Origin: Aquimarina spongiae
GTDB lineage: Bacteria > Bacteroidota > Bacteroidia > Flavobacteriales > Flavobacteriaceae
Assembly (NCBI RefSeq): GCF_900141785.1
Contig: NZ_FQYP01000009.1
Coordinates: forward strand, 186,001 to 250,000
Direction: 5' to 3'
Length of the DNA: 64,000 nt
The first letter of the stretch is position 1; each line of letters begins with the position of its first letter. The position numbers and the translations under genes were made by a program. The notes under the pieces are model-generated. The model worked only from the letters and a program-made list of their open reading frames with translations. It searched no databases and was not told the origin of the DNA. Below, piece by piece: positions 44,487 to 53,734 of the stretch.

Positions 44487-46466
44487 ATGAAAAGTATAAA
44501 CACCATATTGATTGCTAATCGGGGAGAAATCGCTTCAAGAGTGATACGTACCTGCAAAAAAATGGGAATTACTAGTGTAGCGGTCTATGCTGATGCCGAT
44601 AAAAATGCCCCATTCGTTAGACAAGCAGATTTAGCAGTACATATCGGAGCTTCAGAACCGTCACAATCCTATCTCGATCAAGATAAAATAATTGCTGCTG
44701 CAAAACGTACAGGTGCCGATGCTATCCATCCGGGTTATGGTTTTTTGTCTGAAAATGCAGATTTTGCCAGATTATGTAAAGCTGAAGGAATCATTTTTAT
44801 CGGTCCCAACCCAGAGGCTATAGCAGCAATGGGATCAAAATCCAAGGCCAAAGCAATGATGAAACGGGCAGGGGTGCCTGTTGTACCCGGTTATGATGGT
44901 GAAGATCAATCCGAAGCTACATTAAAGACCGAAGCTTTAAAAATAGGATTTCCAGTATTACTGAAAGCCACCGCAGGAGGTGGAGGTAAAGGGATGAGAA
45001 TTGTTCATGAAGAAAAAGAAATAACGACAGCCATTGCTTCGGCAAAAAGAGAAGCCAAAAATGCCTTTGGAGATGATGAATTGCTTATCGAAAAATACAT
45101 TGCCTCTGGAAGACATATCGAATTTCAGATTTTTGGAGATCAGCATAAGCATGTCATTCATTTACTGGAAAGAGAATGTTCAATCCAAAGACGTTATCAA
45201 AAAGTGATTGAAGAAAGCCCTTCTCCGATAATGACAGAAGCTCTGCGGAAGTCTATGGGTGATGCCGCGGTACTTGCAGCCCAAGCTATGGATTATGATA
45301 ATGCGGGAACTGTAGAATTTATTTATGACGATACTTCTGGAGCATTCTACTTTTTGGAGATCAATACCAGATTACAAGTAGAACACCCTGTTACCGAGGC
45401 TATAACCGGGTTGGATATGGTGCAAATGCAAATCCAATCTGCACAAGGCACTCCTTTGCAAATCACTCAAGAAGAGGTGGTAGGAAATGGCTATGCTATT
45501 GAAGCGCGGTTGTACGCAGAAGATGCAGCAAATAATTACGCACCTGTAACCGGGAAAATTCACAATTACCAATTCCCAGATGTAGATGGATTACGGGTGG
45601 AGTCTGCTATTGAGTCAGGCTCAGAAATATCAATATTCTATGATCCAATGATCGCGAAGATCATTGTAAAAGATAGTAATAGGATCAATGCGCATACTAA
45701 ATTGCTGTATGTGCTTCAGCAATTTATATGTCAGGGTATTGTAACCAATTTACCTTTCCTGAAAACGCTGTTGCAACATGAAGATTTTCAGAAAGGAAAT
45801 TACAATACGCATTTCGTTCAGGAAAAGATTGACCTTTCTCAAATCAATAAAATATCAGATCAACAGATACAGGAAGTGGCTATAGTCGCAACGCTATATG
45901 ATTGGAATAAGCGAGAACAATCGAGGAAGACACTTCGAAGTCTTCCTTCTGGATGGAGGAATAATTGTTACCAATATCAAAAGGAAGTTTTTCATATTGG
46001 TGAACAGGTTGTTCAATTGCAGTATCAGTATGTAGAAGATGGTTTTGTATTTCTTTTTGAAGACAAGGAAAGAAAGGTAGCGATGATAGGTATTGATGAA
46101 ACCACCTTGTGCATAGATATAGATGGATTGCAAAAAACGTATGCTGTTGCGAAGGTTGGAGAGGATTATTTTGTGCATTCGCCTACCATAGGTAATGTGA
46201 AAATTACTCAAGAAGATCGATTCCCGATCAAAGAAAAGGAAAAGGTAAGCGGAGGGTATGAATCCCCAATTCCGTCTCAAGTGGTTAAAATTAATATCCA
46301 ATCAGGAGATGCTATCAAAGAAGGTGATCCACTTATCGTTTTGTCTTCAATGAAAATGGAAAACGTTTTGGTAGCTAATCAGGATGGTAAAGTAGAAGAG
46401 ATATATGTAGCCGAAGGACAGAATGTAGAAGCTGGATTTTTATTACTGAAAATTAATGAAGAATAA
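44487..46466 (+). CDS. Acyl-CoA carboxylase, biotin-containing alpha subunit
   Basis: The 659-residue protein (ATG at 44487; TTG at 44481 also open) has a biotin carboxylase domain (ILIANRGEIASRVIRTC at the N-terminus, ATP-grasp loop KATAGGGGKGMRI, ERECSIQRRYQKVIEE, FLEINTRLQVEHPVTE), a middle BT-like region, and a C-terminal biotinyl domain with M-K623-M, the Lys carrying biotin 36 residues before the end. This is the full-length form of MCC/GCC-type alpha subunits and pairs with the preceding beta subunit. Confidence 0.95.
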   Translation: MKSINTILIANRGEIASRVIRTCKKMGITSVAVYADADKNAPFVRQADLAVHIGASEPSQSYLDQDKIIAAAKRTGADAIHPGYGFLSENADFARLCKAEGIIFIGPNPEAIAAMGSKSKAKAMMKRAGVPVVPGYDGEDQSEATLKTEALKIGFPVLLKATAGGGGKGMRIVHEEKEITTAIASAKREAKNAFGDDELLIEKYIASGRHIEFQIFGDQHKHVIHLLERECSIQRRYQKVIEESPSPIMTEALRKSMGDAAVLAAQAMDYDNAGTVEFIYDDTSGAFYFLEINTRLQVEHPVTEAITGLDMVQMQIQSAQGTPLQITQEEVVGNGYAIEARLYAEDAANNYAPVTGKIHNYQFPDVDGLRVESAIESGSEISIFYDPMIAKIIVKDSNRINAHTKLLYVLQQFICQGIVTNLPFLKTLLQHEDFQKGNYNTHFVQEKIDLSQINKISDQQIQEVAIVATLYDWNKREQSRKTLRSLPSGWRNNCYQYQKEVFHIGEQVVQLQYQYVEDGFVFLFEDKERKVAMIGIDETTLCIDIDGLQKTYAVAKVGEDYFVHSPTIGNVKITQEDRFPIKEKEKVSGGYESPIPSQVVKINIQSGDAIKEGDPLIVLSSMKMENVLVANQDGKVEEIYVAEGQNVEAGFLLLKINEE

Positions 46467-46468
46467 TC

Positions 46469-47287
46469 ATGGATTTTTTTGAAAAGGAACTCTTAGAAAA
46501 GGCATTAGCGCAAAAATTCGCATTTATCTTGGTAACGGTTGAAGATCATGTAATGACGTTAACACTAAATCGACCGGAAAAGAAGAATGCATTACATCCA
46601 CATATGATTCACGAAATTGCCTTTGCGCTGCAATATGCCAACCAAACCAAAGAGATATGGGTGGTTATGATTCGCGCTGCTGGTGATGTCTTTTGCTCGG
46701 GTGCGGATTTGAAGGCTTTTATGGGCATGGTGGGTGAGTTTGATTCCTCAATCCCCGAAGCCAAGGGAGAAGTGCTTTTAGGAGAGCTTTTTGGTAAAAC
46801 TCATAAACCCATAATTACTTTGGTAGAAGGCAGGGTAATGGCCGGAGGTTTCTTTTTTCTTACCGGGGCACACTATGTGGTATGTAACCCAGAAGTCACA
46901 TTGGATTTGCCAGAAGTAAAGAGAGGATTATTTCCCTTCCAAGTAATGGCTTCGTTGCTAGAGGTAATGCCAAAGCGCATCGTCATAGATTGGTGCATAA
47001 GAGGATATAATCTAGGCGTACAAGAAGCCAAAAACTATGGCTTGATTACTCATATAGCAAATCAAGAATCTGCAGTTCAGATTGCGAATAGCATCATTAA
47101 TGATATCAAAGAAAATTCTCCAACTGCAATTCGGCATGGTTTGGAAGCCTTGGATGCTATTACACAACACGAATCCAAGCATCAGTATTTGATGGAAATG
47201 CTACAGAAAACTATAGGTTCCAAAGATGGTCAGGAGGGGTTATTAGCCTTTAGACAAAAAAGAAAACCCGAATGGACCGGAGAATAA
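46469..47287 (+). CDS. Enoyl-CoA hydratase/isomerase family protein
   Basis: The 272-residue crotonase-fold protein contains LNRPEKKNALHPHMI, CSGADLKAF (oxyanion-hole strand), VEGRVMAGGFFFLTGAHYVV and DLPEVKRGLFPFQVM, whose Glu is at the catalytic position of hydratases. In the Pseudomonas atu and liu clusters a member of this family hydrates the carboxylated glutaconyl-CoA product, and the position right after the carboxylase genes fits that use. The exact substrate is unproved. It begins 2 bp after the alpha-subunit stop. Confidence 0.9.
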   Translation: MDFFEKELLEKALAQKFAFILVTVEDHVMTLTLNRPEKKNALHPHMIHEIAFALQYANQTKEIWVVMIRAAGDVFCSGADLKAFMGMVGEFDSSIPEAKGEVLLGELFGKTHKPIITLVEGRVMAGGFFFLTGAHYVVCNPEVTLDLPEVKRGLFPFQVMASLLEVMPKRIVIDWCIRGYNLGVQEAKNYGLITHIANQESAVQIANSIINDIKENSPTAIRHGLEALDAITQHESKHQYLMEMLQKTIGSKDGQEGLLAFRQKRKPEWTGE

Positions 47288-47309
47288 GGTATAACGAAAT
47301 GAAAAAGAT

Positions 47310-48179
47310 ATGGCTTTACAAAAATTGATTCTTTCTGCGGCACTAACAGGTGCAGCGACCAACAGGTCTCATTGCCCTCACATTCCTTATACTCCCGAAG
47401 AGTTGGGATTGGAGGCCAAAAGAGCAGTTGATGCTGGAGCAGCGATAGTACACATCCATGCACGAGAAGATAATGGACTACCTAGTTGGAGAACTGAAGT
47501 ATTTGAAGAAATCACTACCGAAGTACGCAAACATTGCCCGGATGTAATTATCAACTATTCTACTGGGGCCATCGGATTGTCTATCGAAGATCGATTAAAA
47601 CATTTGCCAGCTACTCAGCCTGATATGGCTGCTTTTAATATGGGCAGTATGAACTACGCTATATTCTCCAAACGAAATAAGCAGTTTATCTGGAATGGTG
47701 TGTTCGAAAATTCATTCGATGATATGATCAAAGTGGTCACTACTATGAACGAGCATAATATCTGTCCGGAGATGGAATGTTTTGATACCGGGCATATTCG
47801 AAATGCAGAACCGCTTCGCGAAATGGGTTTGTTGCCAGATAATGCATGCTATAGTTTGGTTATGGGAGTTATGGGAGGAATTCCTGCAACCCCAGAGAAT
47901 TTAATACATCAAATCAAGCAGATTCCTGAGGGTGCTTTTTGGCAATCTATCGTGATTAGCCGCAAGCAATGGCAACTCTCTGCTATTGCAGCTGCTATGG
48001 GCGGGAATTTCAGAGTGGGATTAGAAGATAATTTTTATTTACCCAATGGAGAGATGGCCAAATCGAATGGAGAATTGGTAGAAGCAGGAGCCACGTTGGC
48101 CCAAATGATCGGTCGAGAGATCGCCAGTATCGAAGAGGCCAGAGAACTATTGAACATTCCGAAAAAAATCAACTCATAA
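47310..48179 (+). CDS. BKACE-family (beta-keto acid cleavage) enzyme
   Basis: BKACE proteins (3-keto-5-aminohexanoate cleavage enzyme, Kce-like, DUF849) are zinc TIM barrels that condense a beta-keto acid with acetyl-CoA to give acetoacetate plus the shortened acyl-CoA. The 289-residue protein has the Zn ligands H48-I-H50 (VHIHARED), INYSTG, ECFDTGHI and the third ligand in VGLEDNFYL. All three are intact. It starts 22 bp after the hydratase. Its presence in a carboxylase operon is unusual and is discussed as a finding. Confidence 0.93.
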   Translation: MALQKLILSAALTGAATNRSHCPHIPYTPEELGLEAKRAVDAGAAIVHIHAREDNGLPSWRTEVFEEITTEVRKHCPDVIINYSTGAIGLSIEDRLKHLPATQPDMAAFNMGSMNYAIFSKRNKQFIWNGVFENSFDDMIKVVTTMNEHNICPEMECFDTGHIRNAEPLREMGLLPDNACYSLVMGVMGGIPATPENLIHQIKQIPEGAFWQSIVISRKQWQLSAIAAAMGGNFRVGLEDNFYLPNGEMAKSNGELVEAGATLAQMIGREIASIEEARELLNIPKKINS

Positions 48180-48181
48180 TT

Positions 48182-48988
48182 ATGCTTAGATCAGACACAT
48201 TCAACGCTAAAATCGTATTGGTAACCGGAGGAAGATCAGGCATTGGTTTTCAGATTGCAAAGGACTTTTTACAACTGGGTGCTAAGGTGATTATTTGTTC
48301 TCGTAAAGAAGAACAGCTACAAAAGGCAGCCGAAGAATTATCAAACTTTGGAGAAGTTACTCATCAGGCTTGTGATATTCGAAAAACCGAAGAGATACAA
48401 CAATTGGCCAAAATGATTAAAGAAAAATATGGTCGATTGGATATCCTGATCAATAATGCAGGAGGGCAGTTTCCCGCACTGGCAGAATATATTAATGACA
48501 AAGGGTGGAATGCGGTAATCAACAATAACCTGAATGGAACGTTCTCTATGATTCGAGAAATGGCAAATACATTTTTTATTCCTCAAAAAAGTGGAGTGAT
48601 CATTAATATTATCGTAGATGTATTTCGTGGATTTCCAGGAATGGCGCATACAGGAGCAGCTAGAGCCGGAGTTGAGAATTTGACCAAAACGCTAGCTATG
48701 GAATGGAGCGATTTTAATATCAGAATCAATTGTGTGGCTCCAGGAATTATAGAATCCAGTGGTTTGGATACTTATCCAAAACAGATACAAGATATGTTTG
48801 AAGAGGCGCAAAAAGCCATCCCTTTAAAACGTTTCGGAAAGGTGGAGGATGTGTCGAATGCTGTGACCTTTTTATCGAGCCCTATGGCTGAATACATTAC
48901 CGGAATCTCATTATATGTAGATGGTGCGCAGCATCTCAATTTTGATAAGATGGGATTAGCAAATGTTTTAAAATCATTTATCTCATAA
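48182..48988 (+). CDS. SDR family protein, PECR/AtuG-like, with altered catalytic residues
   Basis: The 268-residue Rossmann protein has the cofactor site VTGGRSGIG, CSRKEEQ (Arg for NADP), INNAGGQFPA, and CVAPG, like peroxisomal trans-2-enoyl-CoA reductase (PECR). At the place of the usual Y-x-x-x-K it reads H-T-G-A-A-R-A-G, with no Tyr and with Arg for Lys, a replacement also known in PECR. It may therefore reduce an enoyl-CoA rather than oxidise a hydroxyl. It starts 2 bp after the BKACE stop. Confidence 0.88.
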   Translation: MLRSDTFNAKIVLVTGGRSGIGFQIAKDFLQLGAKVIICSRKEEQLQKAAEELSNFGEVTHQACDIRKTEEIQQLAKMIKEKYGRLDILINNAGGQFPALAEYINDKGWNAVINNNLNGTFSMIREMANTFFIPQKSGVIINIIVDVFRGFPGMAHTGAARAGVENLTKTLAMEWSDFNIRINCVAPGIIESSGLDTYPKQIQDMFEEAQKAIPLKRFGKVEDVSNAVTFLSSPMAEYITGISLYVDGAQHLNFDKMGLANVLKSFIS

Positions 48989-48991
48989 CCG

Positions 48992-50770
48992 ATGGAATCA
49001 AAAGTAACCATGATCAAAGGGGGAGAGTTTTTAATCAAGGGAGCCGAACCTGAAACGGTTTTTACTCCAGAGGAGTATTCCGAAGAGCGTCAGATGCTAC
49101 GAGAAGCGATTCGTGACTTCATAAATAAGGAAATAGAGCCTTTAAAAGAAGCATTCGATAGCAAAGAAGGAACAAAATTAGCTCCAGAAAAGCTGGAGAA
49201 ATTAGGTGAACTGGGTTTTTTGGCCATTTCGGTACCTGAAGAATCTGGAGGTATGGGATGTGATATCAAAACCGATCTAGCGGCTTCAGAAGTAATGTCT
49301 GATAGCTATTCTTTTTCTCAAACACTTGGTGTACAAAGAGGATTAGGGGTCAATACCATTTTGTTTTATGGTACAGATCAGCAAAAAGCCAAATATCTAG
49401 ACGGTATTCTAACCGGAAAATTAAAATGCTCGTATTGCTTAACAGAGCCTAATGCCGGGTCTGATGCGAACTCGGGAAAAACACATGCTACTCTTAGTGA
49501 TGACCAAAAACATTATATCCTTAACGGACAGAAAATGTGGATCACGAATGCTGGTTTTGCAGATGTATTTTCGGTATTCTGCAAAATCGAAGACGACGAA
49601 AATCTATCTTGCTTACTGGTAGAAAAAGATTGGGGAGTACAATTGGGAGTCGAGGAAAACAAGTTAGGGATTCATGGATCTTCTACGAGGCAGGTCTTCT
49701 TTGAAAATGTAAAAGTACCTGTAGAGAATTTATTAGGAGAACGCAATAAAGGCTTCAAAATCGCCATGAATGCGCTTAATATGGGGCGGTTAATGATTGG
49801 GGTCGCAGGATCGGCTATATCCAAAAGAGCATTTCATCTTGGGGTGCAGTACGCCAATCAACGTGTTCAGTTTAAGCAAACTATCGCTTCTTTTGGTGCT
49901 ATCCAGGAAAAAATAGCCAAAATGGGAATCAATATCTATGCTTTAGAATCCGGTTGGAATCGATTGGGAGGAGATATGGATGTGCTTTATAGCCAGTTTA
50001 TAGATACCGGAACGCCACCACTAAAGGCTAAACAACAAGTTGCGCAGGAGTTTGCAGCAGAATGTGCCATTATAAAAGTCTTTGGATCCGAAATCGAACA
50101 GTTTGTGGTAGACGAAGCCCTTCAAATTCATGGAGGAATGGGCTTTTCTGGAGAAAGTGAAATCTCTATGCATTATAGAAATATACGAGGTAATCGGATT
50201 TATGAAGGGACCAATGAGATCAATCGATTAGTAATCCCTGGAACGATACTTAAATATGCTTTAAAAGGAAAGTTGCCATTGATGCAAGCAGCCATGCAGG
50301 CATTTCAAGAGGTGCAATCTGGAAACAATACTCCTATTGATCCAGACTTACCATTGAAAGAATTTGCCGTCGGTTTTCTCGAACATTGTAAAAAATCAAT
50401 CTTACTGATCAGTGGATTGGCGATGCAAAAGTTTCAACAAGAAATTCAGGAAGAACAAGAAGTGTTGTCCCGACTTGCCGATATGATTATTCAGATCTAT
50501 ATGATGGAGTCGGTGTTACTTAGAACACTTAAGGGTAATGGACAACATCAGGAAATTAAGGAAGCAATATCTGTTGTTTTTATGAACGAAGCTACGGATA
50601 AGATTAAGATAGCGCTCAAAGAAGTTGCCTATAAAGCTGCTGATAAAGAAATGGTTCAAAAAACCATAGCAGCTACAGATCAATTAATGCAATTACCGGT
50701 TGTTGATATTATTGTCCTACGTAGAAAAATTGCATCTCATTTTATTCAGGAAAATCAATATAAAATCTAA
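48992..50770 (+). CDS. Acyl-CoA dehydrogenase with C-terminal extension
   Basis: FAD-dependent desaturation of acyl-CoA. The 592-residue protein has the standard dehydrogenase core (about 25-420: YCLTEPNAGSDANSGKTHA, WITNAG, GIHGSSTRQV, then GGMGFSGESE near residue 382 and RIYEGTNEINRL) followed by a helical extension of about 180 residues, as in VLCAD-like enzymes common in Bacteroidota. The catalytic base is probably in the EGTNEI region. It begins 3 bp after the SDR stop and precedes a second, SCP2-fused dehydrogenase. Confidence 0.93.
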   Translation: MESKVTMIKGGEFLIKGAEPETVFTPEEYSEERQMLREAIRDFINKEIEPLKEAFDSKEGTKLAPEKLEKLGELGFLAISVPEESGGMGCDIKTDLAASEVMSDSYSFSQTLGVQRGLGVNTILFYGTDQQKAKYLDGILTGKLKCSYCLTEPNAGSDANSGKTHATLSDDQKHYILNGQKMWITNAGFADVFSVFCKIEDDENLSCLLVEKDWGVQLGVEENKLGIHGSSTRQVFFENVKVPVENLLGERNKGFKIAMNALNMGRLMIGVAGSAISKRAFHLGVQYANQRVQFKQTIASFGAIQEKIAKMGINIYALESGWNRLGGDMDVLYSQFIDTGTPPLKAKQQVAQEFAAECAIIKVFGSEIEQFVVDEALQIHGGMGFSGESEISMHYRNIRGNRIYEGTNEINRLVIPGTILKYALKGKLPLMQAAMQAFQEVQSGNNTPIDPDLPLKEFAVGFLEHCKKSILLISGLAMQKFQQEIQEEQEVLSRLADMIIQIYMMESVLLRTLKGNGQHQEIKEAISVVFMNEATDKIKIALKEVAYKAADKEMVQKTIAATDQLMQLPVVDIIVLRRKIASHFIQENQYKI

Positions 50771-50781
50771 ACCATTACGTC

Positions 50782-52281
50782 ATGAACAGTTATTATTTTG
50801 ATGAAGGACATACTTTGTTTCGGGAGAGTCTGAAAGCGTTTCTACAGAAAGAAGTAGTGCCAAATATCGATCAATGGGAAGAGGATCGTCGTATTCCCAG
50901 AGAAGTATGGCAAAAAATGGGAGACATGGGTTTTTTAGGATTATCCTATCCCGAAGAGTTTGGGGGTGCAAATCTTGATTTCTTTTATGATGTGATCTTT
51001 TGTGAAGAGATTGCAAAGGTATTTTCAGGAGGATTTGCGATTACCCAGGCGGTGGTACAATACATGTCGGGACCTTATATTTTGAAATATGGGTCACAAC
51101 GATTAAAAGAAAAATACCTTCCTGGAATCATTTCGGGAGAAAAAATCAGCTGTATAGGGATCTCAGAACCTACTGCAGGCTCTGATGTGGCTAATATTAA
51201 AACCACTGCAATTTTGCAAGGAGATCACTATGTAGTAAATGGTTCTAAAACCTTTATTACAAATGCTGTATATGGAGATTTTGTGGTCTGTGTAGTTAAA
51301 ACCGACCCCAAAGCTGGTCCCGAAGGGGTAAGTTTATTGATTGTGGATTTGGATAGAGAAGGAGTAAGTAAAACAAAGCTCAAAAAACTGGGATGGCATG
51401 CCTCTGATACCGCAGAATTGGCCTTTGATAATGTGAAAATTCCTAAAGAAAACCTGATTGGAGAAGAGGGACAAGGGTTTTATTATTTGATGGGAGGCTT
51501 ACAAGTAGAGCGACTGGTAGGTGCGATAATGGGATATGGTGCTTGCGAAGCTGCAATGCAATATACCCTTCAATATATGTCAGAAAGATCTGCTTTTGGA
51601 AGGCCGATTAATAAGTTTCAAGTACTACGACATCGAATGGCGCAATTGGCTTCAGAAATCGAATCCTGTAAGCAGTTTGTGTTGTACTGTTCGCGGTTAA
51701 ATAACGATAAGAAATACGCTGTAAAAGAATGTTCCATGGCTAAGCTTTTGGCTACTGAGTTATCTGATAAAACCATGACCCAATGTTTGCAATCTTTTGG
51801 GGGTTACGGATATATGGAAGAGTTTAAGATTGCAAGAATGTTTCGGGATAGTAGAATCGGAACAATTGGCGGAGGGACCTCAGAGATTATGCGGGAGATT
51901 ATTGCAAAAATGGTGATCGACGACGTATCTTACAAACAAGCAGAAAAGAATGATTCAATTAATAATACCAATACTAATATTATGAGTAATATAGACAGTA
52001 TCCTGCAAACGATTCAGGAAAGAGCAGCAAAGGCAGATAGCCTAAAAAATACCTTAAAGTTCAACTTTGGAGATGAACAGTTATATATCGATGGTACGGG
52101 AGACACAAACGTGGTCACTGCAGAAGATAAAGATGCAGATTGCCAGGTAGATGTAGGATTTGATGATTTTATGTCGTTGATCAAAGGAGAACTTAACCCG
52201 ATGGCGGCTGTTATGGGTGGAAAAATAAAGATTAAAGGAGATATGGGAGTGGCCATGAAGCTTCAATCCTTGTTCTCATAA
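50782..52281 (+). CDS. Acyl-CoA dehydrogenase fused to an SCP2 sterol-carrier domain
   Basis: Residues about 5-385 are a complete acyl-CoA dehydrogenase (CIGISEPTAGSDVANIKT, FITNAVYG, GWHASDTAELAF, FGGYGYMEE, IGGGTSEIMREI). A short Asn/Thr-rich linker (about 388-400) leads to a second domain (401-499) with FNFGDEQLYIDG, DCQVDVGFDDFMSLIKGELNP and GGKIKIKGDMGVAMKLQ, which is a full SCP2 lipid-binding domain. An in-frame ATG at residue 401 (base 51982) could also give SCP2 alone. SCP2 domains bind sterols, branched or long acyl chains, so the fusion hints at a bulky hydrophobic substrate. Confidence 0.93.
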   Translation: MNSYYFDEGHTLFRESLKAFLQKEVVPNIDQWEEDRRIPREVWQKMGDMGFLGLSYPEEFGGANLDFFYDVIFCEEIAKVFSGGFAITQAVVQYMSGPYILKYGSQRLKEKYLPGIISGEKISCIGISEPTAGSDVANIKTTAILQGDHYVVNGSKTFITNAVYGDFVVCVVKTDPKAGPEGVSLLIVDLDREGVSKTKLKKLGWHASDTAELAFDNVKIPKENLIGEEGQGFYYLMGGLQVERLVGAIMGYGACEAAMQYTLQYMSERSAFGRPINKFQVLRHRMAQLASEIESCKQFVLYCSRLNNDKKYAVKECSMAKLLATELSDKTMTQCLQSFGGYGYMEEFKIARMFRDSRIGTIGGGTSEIMREIIAKMVIDDVSYKQAEKNDSINNTNTNIMSNIDSILQTIQERAAKADSLKNTLKFNFGDEQLYIDGTGDTNVVTAEDKDADCQVDVGFDDFMSLIKGELNPMAAVMGGKIKIKGDMGVAMKLQSLFS

Positions 52282-52300
52282 TGTTTTAGCATCGCGAATC

Positions 52301-53722
52301 ATGGTTACTTCATTTAATGAAACCGATATCGCTGTAATTGATGCTATTTATGATCAACAAAAAGCGAATTACAGGCAAGTAGGAAAGACAACAGCACGAG
52401 AGCGAATTCGAAAGCTAAAAGCGTTTGAAAAGGCAATTTTACGTTTTCGAGTGGACTTACAAGAGGCTATGAAAAAAGATTTTCATAAGCCTGCTGCTGA
52501 GGTGGATCTTACTGAGATTTATCCAGTACTTTCTGAAATACGATTTGCGATCAAACATCTAAAAGATTGGATGCGTCCCAAAAAAGTTCCGCATCCAACA
52601 CCTATGATAGGCTCATCCTCCTGGGTGCGGTATGAACCTAAGGGAATGAGCCTGATTATAGCACCCTGGAACTACCCGATGCAATTGCTCTTTGCTCCTT
52701 TGGTCTCTGCTATCGCAGCAGGGAATGTGGTGATGCTTAAACCTTCAGAGTTTACTTCGCATACGGTAGAAGTGATGAAGCAAATCATTGCAAATTGTTT
52801 TGAAGAACATGAAATCGCCATTGTAGAAGGAGGTGTTGAGGTGTCAAAAGCGTTGTTAGCCAAAAAGTTCCATCATATTTTCTTTACCGGAGCACCCGAA
52901 ATTGGTAAAATTATAATGGCTACTGCTTCCAAACATCTTTGTAGCGTTACATTAGAGTTAGGGGGCAAATCTCCTACTATTATTGATGAAACGGTTAATA
53001 TTAAAACGATCGTTTCAAGAGTTGCTTGGGCAAAATATGTAAATGCAGGGCAGGTATGCATCGCTCCGGATTATGTGTTGATACATGAAAGCAAGAAAGC
53101 AGAATTTATACAGCATCTTTGCGCCCAAATTCAAAAGCAATACGGGAAAGACGCCATAGATTCTCCAGATTATTTACGTATCATTAATCAAAAGCATTTT
53201 TTGCGATTGAAAGGGTATCTCGAAAAAGCAGTACTTGGTGGTGCAAAGGTAATTTACGGAGGAACAATGGATGAAACCCAAAATTATATAGAACCGACTA
53301 TTATCACTGATATGTCTGTGGATTCTGATGTGTTGAAGCACGAAATTTTTGGCCCGATTCTTCCTATACTTTCTTATCGTGATAAAGAAGAAGTAATTGA
53401 TTTTGTAAATCGTAAAGAAAAGCCTTTGGCTCTTTATATTTACAGCAGCAACAAAAAGAATATCAACTATTTTGTCGAAAATACTACTGCAGGAGCGACC
53501 TGTGTCAATATGTCTTCTGTACATGTAGGTAATCCTAATTTACCATTTGGAGGAGTAAATAATAGTGGTATTGGTAAATCCAGAGGACATTATGGATTTA
53601 TCGAATTTACCAACGAACGCGCAATGTTCAAGCAACGGTTACCTAGCGCAATCGAATTGATGACACCTCCTTATACAGCGTTTAAACAAAAATTGATTGA
53701 TTTGACGATTAAGTATTTCTAG
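52301..53722 (+). CDS. Aldehyde dehydrogenase (class 3 / fatty aldehyde type)
   Basis: NAD(P)-dependent oxidation of an aldehyde to the acid. The 473-residue protein has PWNYPMQLL, the NAD-binding FTGAPEIGKIIM, catalytic Glu in LELGGKSPTII and the nucleophile Cys in AGQVCIAPDYVL, followed by EIFGPILPI. There is no N-terminal extension, and the C-terminal hydrophobic end is like class 3 (fatty or coniferyl aldehyde) enzymes. It starts 20 bp after the SCP2-fused gene and ends the operon. It would feed the acid to the ligase at the start of the operon. Confidence 0.94.
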   Translation: MVTSFNETDIAVIDAIYDQQKANYRQVGKTTARERIRKLKAFEKAILRFRVDLQEAMKKDFHKPAAEVDLTEIYPVLSEIRFAIKHLKDWMRPKKVPHPTPMIGSSSWVRYEPKGMSLIIAPWNYPMQLLFAPLVSAIAAGNVVMLKPSEFTSHTVEVMKQIIANCFEEHEIAIVEGGVEVSKALLAKKFHHIFFTGAPEIGKIIMATASKHLCSVTLELGGKSPTIIDETVNIKTIVSRVAWAKYVNAGQVCIAPDYVLIHESKKAEFIQHLCAQIQKQYGKDAIDSPDYLRIINQKHFLRLKGYLEKAVLGGAKVIYGGTMDETQNYIEPTIITDMSVDSDVLKHEIFGPILPILSYRDKEEVIDFVNRKEKPLALYIYSSNKKNINYFVENTTAGATCVNMSSVHVGNPNLPFGGVNNSGIGKSRGHYGFIEFTNERAMFKQRLPSAIELMTPPYTAFKQKLIDLTIKYF

Positions 53723-53734
53723 AAGTAATTTAGG

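Noticed and set aside
45894-46301. Antisense 135-codon frame in the carboxylase alpha gene
   Set aside because: Phe/Ile-rich reverse reading of the BT region; no motif, and the sense strand carries a complete enzyme.
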